A program made the position numbers and the translations under genes. The notes beneath the pieces were generated by a model. The model was not told the origin of the DNA and ran no database searches. It was given only the letters and a program-made list of their open reading frames with translations. From Planctomycetaceae bacterium (GTDB lineage: Bacteria > Planctomycetota > Planctomycetia > Planctomycetales > Planctomycetaceae), in the NCBI GenBank assembly GCA_020426325.1, contig JAGQQG010000035.1, positions 1-54,921 on the forward strand: a stretch of 54,921 nucleotides of DNA, in the 5' to 3' direction. This document shows positions 1 to 8,886 of the stretch, piece by piece. Each line of letters opens with the position of its first letter. Within the stretch, counting starts at the first letter, position 1.

Positions 1-55
1 GCCACGATGATTTGTTCCTCGGCTTCCTGCAACTCGCCTGCCTGTTCACTACGAT

Positions 56-334
56 TCAACGGTTATGAAACCGGCTCTCGACATTCTGCTCTCCTGGAGA
101 AATATGCGGTCGCCAACCGAGATTCAGATTGCCAGCCTCAGGAACCTTCGTTGGATGAAGTGGCTCAAACAACGTACAAGTCCCTGGAAAACCATTTGCA
201 ATTTCGGCTAACCAAGTGGTTCCACTTCTCGGTGCCCCTGCGACAACAAGGCATTTTGATGGAATAAATCGACCTGCGAGCTGATGCTTCAGGTAGACAC
301 GTCTTAGTAGCTTTGCGAATCTCTTATCGACCAT
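56..334 (-). pseudogene. sulfotransferase, N-terminal fragment
   Basis: The reading frame encodes about 92 residues with the start of a PAPS-dependent sulfotransferase: a basic N-terminus, then a hydrophobic strand and the 5'-phosphosulfate-binding loop APRSGTTWL (about residues 32-40). Family members are usually 250-350 aa, so only the first third is here; the frame stops at 56 while 55 bases remain to the window edge. A +2 or +1 shift opens further reading frame to the edge, but I cannot recognise sulfotransferase sequence in it, so frameshift and true truncation stay open. The ATG at 334 is preferred to a GTG twelve bases upstream. It is the last gene of the minus-strand polysaccharide locus and would have sulfated the glycan if intact. 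Confidence 0.5.
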
Positions 335-530
335 TTCGATGCACACAAGCCGGATAAGTCATTCTCGTGACTCCAGATGATTCTGAGGCAAGCAATGGGC
401 TCGAACAATCACTGCCCCTCCATGCGCGATGTTGGATCGGCAGAGACCACTGATCCGGATCGCGCCGACGTGGAATTGTCCGCGGCCCATCGCCAACACG
501 GACACCTCAGATAAACTGACAACGTACTTG

Positions 531-1475
531 TTATGAAGCACCTTGTGCCGTCATACGACGTCTGTAACGCATTGCATCTAGTTGGTGAACCAGTCGATAG
601 CCGACTAGTTGATACGCGAAACGGCGCAGCATCGTATGGGCCTGATAACCCCGACTCGAATGAATTCGCCCCGCCAGTGACTGACACCGTTCGGCTTCGA
701 CAGTACGTCCTCTCGCTGCATTGTGTTTCGCGAAAGCTGATAGGGCTTCCGCAATTGCCTGGCAGCGGGCATCCGTCTGCTGCTCGTTCTCGACAAGGAG
801 TTGATATGCCGTTTCATACACTTCTGTGAGTTGATCAAGCACTCGTTCGTAACTGCTTGAAAGGCTCTCGAGTCGACGTCGAACAGTTACAAAGACGCCA
901 GAATGATGTTCAAACTCGATCCCCGAACAGGCCATTCGAAGATGAAGGTCTTTCTCTTGAGCACATCGCAAATGTGAGCGAAAACCACCCACTAGCTGTA
1001 AATCGTGTTTCCAATGGATTGGGGCAGGTGTTGTAATCTTATGGAGACAGACTTGACGAAATCCATCTGTTTCACTTGGCTGATTGACCTCCAAAGTCTT
1101 TCCTGAGTCCATTAAAGTCGTTTCGACATCGCAGAAAATCGTGGTTTTTTCACGGCCCATCAAGAGGGGGACCTGCACCTGAAGCTTTGATGTGTGGAGC
1201 AGGTCATCTGAGTCATGGAACTGAATGATCTGTCCCTTTGATATCTGTAAACCTCTGTTGCGAGTTGCACAAGCACCGTGGTTTGGCCCTGTTTCCCAGC
1301 GAATGCGATTGCCGAATGACCTTAGCACTTCGACACTCTCATCTGTTGATCCGTCATCGATGACGATCACTTCGATGTTGCCATATGTCTGACCCAGCGC
1401 ACTCTCGATTGCCTCGCCCACGAATTCCGCGGCGTTGTAACAGGGGATGATGATACTGACGAGCGGCTCGTTCAT
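531..1475 (-). CDS. family 2 glycosyltransferase
   Basis: This 314 aa protein is a GT-A fold glycosyltransferase of family GT2, which would transfer a sugar from a nucleotide donor to a growing lipid-linked glycan on the cytoplasmic side. Visible motifs are the N-terminal SIIIPCYNAAE strand (residues 7-17), the nucleotide-binding VIDDGSTDES (38-47), RNRGL (72-76) and the metal-binding D-x-D as HDSDD (87-91). There is no membrane segment, so it is probably soluble or peripheral. It starts with ATG at 1475 and lies 60 bp after the preceding GT2 gene on the same strand. Donor and acceptor sugars cannot be predicted. Confidence 0.9.
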   Translation of the reverse strand: MNEPLVSIIIPCYNAAEFVGEAIESALGQTYGNIEVIVIDDGSTDESVEVLRSFGNRIRWETGPNHGACATRNRGLQISKGQIIQFHDSDDLLHTSKLQVQVPLLMGREKTTIFCDVETTLMDSGKTLEVNQPSETDGFRQVCLHKITTPAPIHWKHDLQLVGGFRSHLRCAQEKDLHLRMACSGIEFEHHSGVFVTVRRRLESLSSSYERVLDQLTEVYETAYQLLVENEQQTDARCQAIAEALSAFAKHNAARGRTVEAERCQSLAGRIHSSRGYQAHTMLRRFAYQLVGYRLVHQLDAMRYRRRMTAQGAS

Positions 1476-1535
1476 TTCAGTACGTGTCTCGATCGTTGTT
1501 GCGTTTGACGCAGGTCGCCCGCGAGATTGAGTTCA

Positions 1536-2477
1536 CTATTCTGCATCCCCGGGGTCGGTCTCACGAGGTTTTGTCACAAGAAAGCCGATCGACTGCAGGA
1601 GATCAATCTCACGGCTGAAGCTGTCTCCCTTTCGTCCGAGAAGTCGAAGACCGACCACACCCCCCCCCATGCGACCGATCCGTGCTAATTGTTTCAACCG
1701 TTGGAACGATGAAGGCTTCTTGAGACCTTGGGTCATCAACCGTCGTGTCGCTCCCAGTCCGTATGCGCGACGACGAAGATAGGTCTTCGTGAGTTTCTCA
1801 GGAATGATGAAATGTTGAATCGAACAGTCGGGGTGGTAGACGGTCCGCTTTCCAGCAGCAACAAGTCGCTTGCCAAAATCAAAGTCGCCGCCGGCAATCA
1901 GGCCGTTGCCCACACGATCCAGTGAGTTATCAAAGCCGTTAATGGACTCCGCAGCTGCCTTTTTCACTCCGAAATTGCAACCGGCAAGCTCGTGAGCAAA
2001 CTCACGAGGCAACACCAGCTTTTCCGACCCCTTACGGCTGTAGCCGGACGAGATGATCTGCAAAGCTCGCCCCACCAGATAGTCAGGCTGCTGTTCGCTG
2101 AACATAGGGAACACGGGGCCAGCCACGGCATCGGCTCCGTCCTCATTGACGGCTTCAAAGTAGCCCTTCACCCAATTGTTCCCGACGCGAATATCATCGT
2201 CGAGGTAAGCCAAGTGTGCGAAACGGGCTTCCCGCAATCCGCGATTTCTTCCGTAGCAGAGACCCTGCTGATGCTCGACGATGTGCCGCAGTTCGCAGGG
2301 GAAATTCTTGGCCGCTTCAGCCACGACCTTCGGTGTGTCGTCAGTGCAGTTGTTATCAATGACGAGCACCTCCCACTCGACTCCCTGCGGACAGATGATC
2401 TCGGCAACGCTTTGCAGCGTGTCTCGCAGGAAATCGGCCCGATTGTAGGTGGGAATGATGAGTGAAATGCCAGGCAT
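1536..2477 (-). CDS. family 2 glycosyltransferase
   Basis: A 313 aa GT2 glycosyltransferase. It shows SLIIPTYNRADFL (residues 5-17), a donor-binding VIDNNCTDDT (39-48), GRNRGL (76-81) and a triple aspartate YLDDDI (91-96) as the metal-binding D-x-D. The second half contains the G-x-DFDFGKRL stretch and a basic C-terminal region, as in GT2 enzymes of O-antigen and EPS clusters. The ATG at 2477 follows a GAGAGGAAT ribosome-binding sequence. The gene begins 15 bp after the GT4 gene ends, so the two are probably translated from one transcript. The substrate is unknown. Confidence 0.9.
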   Translation of the reverse strand: MPGISLIIPTYNRADFLRDTLQSVAEIICPQGVEWEVLVIDNNCTDDTPKVVAEAAKNFPCELRHIVEHQQGLCYGRNRGLREARFAHLAYLDDDIRVGNNWVKGYFEAVNEDGADAVAGPVFPMFSEQQPDYLVGRALQIISSGYSRKGSEKLVLPREFAHELAGCNFGVKKAAAESINGFDNSLDRVGNGLIAGGDFDFGKRLVAAGKRTVYHPDCSIQHFIIPEKLTKTYLRRRAYGLGATRRLMTQGLKKPSSFQRLKQLARIGRMGGGVVGLRLLGRKGDSFSREIDLLQSIGFLVTKPRETDPGDAE

Positions 2478-2492
2478 GCTTGTGGATTCCTC

Positions 2493-3731
2493 TCAGTTAC
2501 GACTACTACGCCGTGCAATGACTGTTCGATAAAAGTCGCAGAGTGCCGGGATTGTCACTTCAGGAACAAATGCCTGAAGGGTCCGCCGGGCCGCATCACC
2601 AAACTGAGAGTGCTGCGTCGGTGAGAGATTCAATGCACGGCGGACCGCCGCTGTCAGCGAAGGAATGGATTCGGTCGAGCCCAGAAACCCATTTTCGCCG
2701 TCTACAATCAATTCATCAAAACTGGCTTCGCGGGTCCCGATCACAACTTGGCCCACTTGCATGGCTTCGATACAAACGTTTGGGAAGTTGTCAATGCGGG
2801 ACGGCAGGAGGACCGCCTTGGCATGACGAATGACCGGAAACAACTGCGGATGAGGCAAGCGTCCGATATGAATCAAGCGATTCGCGTACGGACCCAACTC
2901 AGCGCGATTCTTTTCAACGATACCCTCCGGTTGCTCGCGCCCCACGAGCACCAGATGGAGTGACTCGTCTTCTTCCAGTAGCGGCCGCATGATGCTGGCC
3001 AGCAAGTCGGCACCTTTGACCCGGCAGACTCGACCAAAGAACAGAACGTAGTTCTTCCCACCGATTTGTTCTCGAAACACCGATTCGTCTTCAGGCCGAT
3101 CGCCGTTCAGAATCTGGACCGGCGGTCGGATGATTTCCACAGGCATGTTCCATCGCTGACGCACAACCTCGGCAATCCGACGGCTGGGCCCGTAGCAAAT
3201 GTCCGATCGCTGTACAGACGAACGCTCAAGATGTTCCGCGATGCGGTGATCCACGGTTGACGCCACGCCGGCACACTCTCGCATGAAAGGGCGAAAATAC
3301 GAAAGTCTAGTAACAAACGGAAAATCACGGCCCCTTGGGATGTATAGGCCGGTTGCACCATAGTCGCTTCCCTGAACGATGTCGAATGGATGTTCTCGAT
3401 GTCGTTGCAGGAGTCTGGTAGCAAGGCAGCGGGCCCCTGAACGCATCTGCACCGTAGAATCGAAACGAAGTTTAACCGCGCGTTTGATGATCCGGTGAAT
3501 CACTTGAGCACTGGTAGCAACGACTCCTTTAACACGGTGCACAATCACGCCGTTGTGCTCCAACGATTCATTCCTATTACTAAGAACAAATACTTCCGGG
3601 TGATGTCCATGTTCGTGAAGAAAGGGGGTAATGCGAGCGAGATAGTTCGCCAATCCACCGTCGAATTTCGGCTCTGTCACGTACTCGGGTGTCAGGTAAG
3701 CGATTCGGAGGGATTCTGTCTGATTGATCAT
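2493..3731 (-). CDS. family 4 glycosyltransferase
   Basis: A 412 aa GT-B fold glycosyltransferase, family GT4 (retaining). The N-terminal Rossmann half starts IAYLTPEYV and has the glycine-rich acceptor-side loop FDGGLANYLAR (residues 23-33). The C-terminal half has LFFGRVCRVKGADLL and the E-x7-E type donor site within IEAMQVGQVVIGTREASFDE, followed by VDGENGFL. No signal peptide or membrane segment is visible. It lies 24 bp downstream of asnB and 15 bp upstream of a GT2 gene, all on the minus strand. It probably adds one sugar of the repeat unit; which one is not predictable. Confidence 0.9.
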   Translation of the reverse strand: MINQTESLRIAYLTPEYVTEPKFDGGLANYLARITPFLHEHGHHPEVFVLSNRNESLEHNGVIVHRVKGVVATSAQVIHRIIKRAVKLRFDSTVQMRSGARCLATRLLQRHREHPFDIVQGSDYGATGLYIPRGRDFPFVTRLSYFRPFMRECAGVASTVDHRIAEHLERSSVQRSDICYGPSRRIAEVVRQRWNMPVEIIRPPVQILNGDRPEDESVFREQIGGKNYVLFFGRVCRVKGADLLASIMRPLLEEDESLHLVLVGREQPEGIVEKNRAELGPYANRLIHIGRLPHPQLFPVIRHAKAVLLPSRIDNFPNVCIEAMQVGQVVIGTREASFDELIVDGENGFLGSTESIPSLTAAVRRALNLSPTQHSQFGDAARRTLQAFVPEVTIPALCDFYRTVIARRSSRN

Positions 3732-3755
3732 CGAACGCGCCGTCCCACTGGGGCT

Positions 3756-5636
3756 TTAGACCGTCACGGCGTTCTGCTCAAGCCAATTCTCAAGGAAGAG
3801 CAACTGCCACAGGAGTTGGGAAGAGTCGCTGTTCTCTCGACCGTGACCATCGATAAGCGAGTGCACCGTTTCGCGCTGGAAGAATTCATAGATTCTCGCA
3901 TCACTGACAACGAAGCGATCGCAGAGTTCCGTGCGAAGTGCGCCGCCGGTTGCGAACCAATGCTTAAGAGGGACTCCGAAGCCCGTCTTTTTGCGTTCAA
4001 CGAAGCTCGGTCCGAAATGTTTGGCAACGTATTGCTTAAGTAGATGCTTGCCTGTCCAGTTACCATACTCGTTCCGCCTGACGTTCATGTGCCACGGAAT
4101 TATTGCCGCAAACTCAGCGACCCGAACGTCAACCAATGGTGTCCGAGTTTCCAAGCTGTGGCACATGCTGGCGATGTCCACTTTGGTCAAAATGTCGTAG
4201 GGCAAATACGTCCGGTAGTCGATGTATTGACCATACTGCTCAGGGGGAACCCCTGCAGCTTCCTGATCGATTTCCTCAAACTCCTTCACATGCTGACTCA
4301 AGCTTTTATGATGGTCCGGATGCCACAAATCGCGACGGAGTTTGTGCGGTACAGATCCCACCCAGCCCAGCCAATCTTCAAGTCGACAGGGTCGTGATTG
4401 AGAATCGGTTGGAAATCTGTTCGGAGAAATTCGGGCGAGTGCCGGTCGGACCAACTGCTTCCAGCGCGGACGTTGCGGGAGTCCCGGGTTGACCCATTTC
4501 CGCCATCCGAGATAACGACCGTACCCCAGCAGTGCCTCATCGCCTCCATCTCCCGTCAACACCATGGGAACGTGATGGCGGGCAAGTCGCGAAACGTAGT
4601 ACGTGGGAATAGCCGAACTGTCGCCGAACGGCTCACCATAGTGCCTGACAAGTTCCGGCAGAATCGAGAGAGCATCGGGGCGAACGATCTCTTCGTGATG
4701 ATCCGTCTTCCAGTATTGAGCGACTTCGCGTGCGTATTCCAATTCGCTGAAGTCGGATTCATCAAAACCAATTGAGAACGTTCGGACTGGTTCCGTCATC
4801 TCCTCCGCCATCAAACCGACAATGGCTGTTGAGTCGATGCCTCCGGAGAGGAATGCTCCAAACGGGACGTCAGCAACCAGGTGGGCGCGCACAGAGTCCC
4901 GCAGGACTTCTTCCAGCCTGACGGACCACTCATCGAAAGAACCGTTCTCTTCGGCTCGAAACTGCAACGTCCAGTAAGGCTCCGGACCATCCGTCTTTCC
5001 ATCGAATCCGATCGTGATGCGATGCGCGGGTGGGAGCTTAGACACATTTCGATAGATGGTACGAGGTGCTGGGACGTACAGCAGCCGCAAGTAGTCGTCC
5101 AGAGCCTGCAGATCGATTTCATTCGGAAAGTCAGGGAGTGCGAGCAGAGCCTGTAACTCAGAAGCAAACGCGAATTGTCTTGTCGAGTGATAATAGTACA
5201 GTGGTTTGATTCCGAGATGGTCGCGTGCTAGAAACAGCTCACGCCGGTTCTCGTCCGCGATCGCGAATGCGAACATCCCTCGAAACTGTTCCACACATCG
5301 CTCGCCCCACTCCTCCCACGCATGGACGATTACCTCCGTGTCCGATGACGATCGGAAGTGATGACCTGCTGCAAGGAGTTGCACACGTAGTTCACGATAG
5401 TTATACAACTCTCCGTTGTAGGTTACCCAGACCGATCCATCCTCATTGGACATCGGCTGCGCTCCCCCCTCGAGGTCGATAATGGACAAGCGTCGATGGC
5501 CCAGTATTACTGGACCTACCCTCTGACTTCTATCACCATCGGGGCCACGATGTGACATGTTATGTGACATACGATCGACAGAGGCGCAACAGCCCAGGCT
5601 ACCATCAAATCGTAATATACCGCATACTCCGCACAT
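3756..5636 (-). CDS. asnB: asparagine synthase-like glutamine amidotransferase
   Basis: A 626 aa, full-length class II glutamine-hydrolysing asparagine synthetase. The catalytic cysteine is residue 2 (MCGVCGILRF); the glutaminase domain covers about residues 2-200, with RGPDGD (30-35) and YNGELYNY (73-80). The synthetase domain has the ATP PP-loop LSGGIDST (263-270), then GDGGDEALLGYGRY and a KVDIASM stretch. In surface polysaccharide clusters such AsnB homologues are thought to amidate a sugar acid or amino-acid decoration rather than make free asparagine; the position between glycosyltransferases favours that here, but true asparagine synthesis is not excluded. The start is the only one that leaves Cys2 exposed. 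Confidence 0.92.
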   Translation of the reverse strand: MCGVCGILRFDGSLGCCASVDRMSHNMSHRGPDGDRSQRVGPVILGHRRLSIIDLEGGAQPMSNEDGSVWVTYNGELYNYRELRVQLLAAGHHFRSSSDTEVIVHAWEEWGERCVEQFRGMFAFAIADENRRELFLARDHLGIKPLYYYHSTRQFAFASELQALLALPDFPNEIDLQALDDYLRLLYVPAPRTIYRNVSKLPPAHRITIGFDGKTDGPEPYWTLQFRAEENGSFDEWSVRLEEVLRDSVRAHLVADVPFGAFLSGGIDSTAIVGLMAEEMTEPVRTFSIGFDESDFSELEYAREVAQYWKTDHHEEIVRPDALSILPELVRHYGEPFGDSSAIPTYYVSRLARHHVPMVLTGDGGDEALLGYGRYLGWRKWVNPGLPQRPRWKQLVRPALARISPNRFPTDSQSRPCRLEDWLGWVGSVPHKLRRDLWHPDHHKSLSQHVKEFEEIDQEAAGVPPEQYGQYIDYRTYLPYDILTKVDIASMCHSLETRTPLVDVRVAEFAAIIPWHMNVRRNEYGNWTGKHLLKQYVAKHFGPSFVERKKTGFGVPLKHWFATGGALRTELCDRFVVSDARIYEFFQRETVHSLIDGHGRENSDSSQLLWQLLFLENWLEQNAVTV

Positions 5637-5669
5637 TGTTTTTCAGAATGTCGATAGTGTGATGAATCT

Positions 5670-6656
5670 TTACAAGTACCAACACTTTGGCCCTGTTGCG
5701 ATCCGTCGAATTCTGCCAGCCAAATAGCGACCTTTGCGTGCGCAAGCAAATACAGGAAATCGACAGCACTTGAAGACAACGTTCAAATCTCGCCAGCTAA
5801 CCTTGAACGCGTCCCAGTTGGCCTTAATCGCCATCAATAGATTTCCATTATTCAGTTCAAGATGGGCACACTCGTACAGTAGCTCTGATTTGCGTCTTCT
5901 TAGAACATGCTGTACTTCGCCACCTAGATGTGGTGTTGCTTCTTCAAGAGTGGCCAGCGTACCTCGCCGACGGGCGATGGTGTTGACCCCCATCCAAATG
6001 CCGCCGTTGTGTATCCGGTATACGGCTGTCGCTTCCGGCAGAAACGCGATTTTCCCCTTTGTACATGCTCCGAGCCATAACGAATAATCGAGTGGTGGAC
6101 AACGCATTTGCCAGTCTTGGATTGGCCAGACGGCTTCTCGCCTAACGACAACAGTACAAGTACGAAAGAGATATTCTTGGATCATGTCCTGTATGCCGTA
6201 TACTCGACACGTAGCATTTTCGGATACATCTGCTTGGCGGGTCACGTCGTTCCCAAGCTGAGTGTGGCTATCGGTTGCGCAAAGTACGAATCGCGAATCT
6301 TCTGCAAGCAGAGAGACTTGTTTTTGAATTTTCTTTGGATCAACCCAGAAATCGTCACCATCAAGTAACGCCAGATACTGGCCTCTTGCGTTCTTGACAT
6401 TGTTACAAAAGTTCCAACGCCCTGTGGGACGACCGTTGATGTAGATGACGTTTTCCCGGCTGTTGAGAAACAGGCGGATCCGCTCGGGGTGTTTTCGGGC
6501 ATATTCGCGGCAGATCTCGCGAGTTCCGTCGGAGCTGTCGTCTTCGCCCAGCAAGATTTCGTAGTCGAAATCGGTCTCTTGCATCAGGACGCTGTCCAGA
6601 GCTTGCGCGATGAACGGTTCGTGATTGTACGTCTGAATACAGACGCTGACTTTCAT
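5670..6656 (-). CDS. family 2 glycosyltransferase
   Basis: A 328 aa GT2 glycosyltransferase. Motifs are VSVCIQTYNHEPFIAQAL (residues 3-20), the donor-binding LGEDDSSDGTREI (35-47) and the D-x-D as LLDGDDFW (96-103). The region around CPPLDYSLWLG is the acceptor-side loop typical of this family. Its ATG overlaps the stop of the upstream DegT-family gene by four bases (ATGA), so the two are translationally coupled. The C-terminus is basic and cysteine-rich. Sugar specificity cannot be read from the sequence. Confidence 0.9.
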   Translation of the reverse strand: MKVSVCIQTYNHEPFIAQALDSVLMQETDFDYEILLGEDDSSDGTREICREYARKHPERIRLFLNSRENVIYINGRPTGRWNFCNNVKNARGQYLALLDGDDFWVDPKKIQKQVSLLAEDSRFVLCATDSHTQLGNDVTRQADVSENATCRVYGIQDMIQEYLFRTCTVVVRREAVWPIQDWQMRCPPLDYSLWLGACTKGKIAFLPEATAVYRIHNGGIWMGVNTIARRRGTLATLEEATPHLGGEVQHVLRRRKSELLYECAHLELNNGNLLMAIKANWDAFKVSWRDLNVVFKCCRFPVFACARKGRYLAGRIRRIATGPKCWYL

Positions 6657-7876
6657 GGGATCGACCGGGAATGCATCGGGTGATGTGGTTGTTGAGTGAC
6701 AGCCCGTTCAACAATCTGCCGAATCAGCCGACAGATTGTTTCAATGGTCTGTTCATTGACAGCTGTCCCTGTTGGCATCAGGAGGACACGGCTGGCGACC
6801 TCTTCTGTATGTGGTAGCCAGAGATGGCTTTTCGGATACAAGGATCGGTAGGGTTCCATTCGATGGACACCAGGCCAGAAATACCGTCTCGCGCGGACAT
6901 TGGCCGCGTGGAGCTTCTCCATCAGTTGATCACGGGAGATCCCTGTGGCCGCCTCGTCGATTTCGAGGACCACATATTGGTAGTTCGGGTGATCCTGAGC
7001 ATCATAGGGGAGCACGGTGACCCCAGGCAGATCTGCCAGGTGGTCGTGGTAGCTCTGCCAATTGCGTCGATTGACATTGACAAACTCATCGAGACTCTCA
7101 AGCGAGGTGAGCCCCATGGCTGCGGAAACCTCGGACATCTTTCCGTTGGTCCCAACGTGGATCACGTGGTCCAATCCGCTGAAGCCAAAATTCCTCATCA
7201 GCCGCATCTTCTCGGCCAACTCATCATCGTCTGTAACAACAGCCCCTCCCTCGAACGCATTCACGAACTTGGTCGCGTGAAAGCTGAAAACCTCCGCTCG
7301 CCCAAAGCCGCCAATCATTCGCCCTTGACGGGAGCATCCGAATGCATGGGCCGCATCAAAGAGGAGTTTCAAGCCATGACGGTCCGCAACAGCCTGTAAT
7401 GCGTTCGTGTCACACGGACGTCCCCACAGATGAACTCCAATAATCCCCGACGTCCTAGGGGTGATCAGCTGCTCGACGCACCGAGCATCCAGATTGTGAG
7501 TGAGTGGATCAATGTCGCAGAAGACCGGCTGAATCTCTTGCCATTGCAGTGCATGCGCAGTTGCCACGAACGTGAACGAGGGGACAATCACCTCGCCCGT
7601 CAGCCCGATCGCGCGTGTTGCAATCTCCAACGCAACCGTTGCATTGCACATGCAAACACAGTGACGCACGTTGACGTGCTCCGCGATGCGTTGCTCAAAT
7701 TCCTGAACGAACGGACCGTTGTTTGTGAGCCAGTTGTTCTCCCAAATCGCAGCCACGCGACGATCAAAGGCCTCCCGGTTTCCCAGGTTCGGACGACCGA
7801 CGTGGAGCACCTCTGGAAGGATCGGTGCGTCAGGCGTGCTATCTGAACTCTTGGCAAGACTGTCCATCATTGACAT
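6653..7876 (-). CDS. DegT/DnrJ/EryC1/StrS family aminotransferase
   Basis: A 407 aa PLP-dependent enzyme of the sugar aminotransferase family, which makes amino sugars from nucleotide-linked keto sugars. With the chosen start the PLP-anchoring aspartate lies in LFDAAHAFG (about residues 172-180) and the Schiff-base lysine in FHATKFVNAFEGGA (Lys203); the acceptor loop WGRPCDTNAL is near 151-160. The ATG at 7876 has a GAGGGA sequence at good distance; further ATGs at 7870 and 7867 follow, and the one at 7870 overlaps the upstream stop. Starting further upstream would push the gene deep into the sulfotransferase gene. The product probably puts an amino sugar into the exported glycan. Confidence 0.92.
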   Translation of the reverse strand: MSMMDSLAKSSDSTPDAPILPEVLHVGRPNLGNREAFDRRVAAIWENNWLTNNGPFVQEFEQRIAEHVNVRHCVCMCNATVALEIATRAIGLTGEVIVPSFTFVATAHALQWQEIQPVFCDIDPLTHNLDARCVEQLITPRTSGIIGVHLWGRPCDTNALQAVADRHGLKLLFDAAHAFGCSRQGRMIGGFGRAEVFSFHATKFVNAFEGGAVVTDDDELAEKMRLMRNFGFSGLDHVIHVGTNGKMSEVSAAMGLTSLESLDEFVNVNRRNWQSYHDHLADLPGVTVLPYDAQDHPNYQYVVLEIDEAATGISRDQLMEKLHAANVRARRYFWPGVHRMEPYRSLYPKSHLWLPHTEEVASRVLLMPTGTAVNEQTIETICRLIRQIVERAVTQQPHHPMHSRSIP

Positions 7877-8886
7877 GGGATTCCCTCGCTCTTGAAACGT
7901 TCCAAAGCTTCCCGGACATCCGCTTCCTCTGAGGCTGTAAGGCGAACCTCCGAAGAGACTGGAAAGGACGTCGGCCCCGAATACGTCCAACCTTCAGTCT
8001 TGACGCCACCAACTTTCAGCTTGTCTATCAATGCGGAATATACACTCTCTGGCGTTCGGCAGAACGCATCATAATCAACAATCAGCTGGCGATGTTCGTC
8101 AACGTCCCTGAGAGCGTTCTCAATGGCCCGATTTGTGAAATAGACCTGGCCGGTAACCTGAACTGCGGGTGACAATTCTCTCAGGCGAGAATACTCGGGA
8201 GGTTTGAACGAATACCACTCCTGACGATCACCAAAGAACTTTTCACGTGCGAAAAGTAGCGATTGTGCGTTGAAGTACTCGTCTCGCCTCACGAACAGAA
8301 AGATCGCGTGATCAAGCAGCTGATTCAGCAGCAGGATGTCCCAGTTCAGAATCATGCCTTTCATTGCCAAAGGCTTTTGCAGGACTGACTCCATCGCTGC
8401 AAGTTCTGCCGTGAACCGGCGGAGTTGATCGTGATCAATCTTCGATTCATCCAACTTTTGAATCTCCCCGAACTCAAAAAAACGTCGCCAGAAATACCAG
8501 AACTCATTCGGGGCCATCGGCCCCTGTGTCTTGCCAAGGTTCGACTCAAACTCAAACCGCGATTGTGGGCCAAGAATCTCTTCGCGAACGTCGTATTCCG
8601 TGAAGATCTGCTGAACCATCGCTCCAATTGCAGGAGCACGAAAGAAACGGGACAGCATGTTCGTCGGATAGCCAAAGAGGCCTGTCTGAGCCAACCACTG
8701 AAGAACCAGCGTGGACCCGCTGCGTGCCACCCCCATGATGAACACAACCGGAAACCGCGGCTGCCTTTGCTCTGCAATCACATCCTGTTCAATTGGCGCC
8801 AATAGGCCATTGAGAGTCGCAAGTGCTTCTTCTAGCTGCGGCAAACGACGGTGAGTCGCGAGGCGTTCCAACGTGGCTCCAGTCAC
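7867..8886 (-). CDS. sulfotransferase family protein
   Basis: A 339 aa sulfotransferase-type protein that would use PAPS to sulfate a carbohydrate. The 5'-phosphosulfate-binding loop GVARSGSTLVLQWL is at about residues 52-65, and the middle region LFVRRDEYFNAQSLLFAREK resembles the 3'-phosphate-binding segment R-x7-S seen in this family. I chose the GTG at 8886: it overlaps the upstream stop as GTGA, and GGGA lies seven bases before it. A TTG at 8898 is the alternative; there is no suitable ATG. No membrane segment is visible. Together with the broken sulfotransferase at 56 it points to a sulfated surface polysaccharide. Confidence 0.85.
   Translation of the reverse strand: MTGATLERLATHRRLPQLEEALATLNGLLAPIEQDVIAEQRQPRFPVVFIMGVARSGSTLVLQWLAQTGLFGYPTNMLSRFFRAPAIGAMVQQIFTEYDVREEILGPQSRFEFESNLGKTQGPMAPNEFWYFWRRFFEFGEIQKLDESKIDHDQLRRFTAELAAMESVLQKPLAMKGMILNWDILLLNQLLDHAIFLFVRRDEYFNAQSLLFAREKFFGDRQEWYSFKPPEYSRLRELSPAVQVTGQVYFTNRAIENALRDVDEHRQLIVDYDAFCRTPESVYSALIDKLKVGGVKTEGWTYSGPTSFPVSSEVRLTASEEADVREALERFKSEGIPCQ

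Noticed and set aside
359-541. Short frame between the glycosyltransferase and the sulfotransferase fragment
   Set aside because: No motif and no start signal; the 196-bp gap is better regarded as intergenic.
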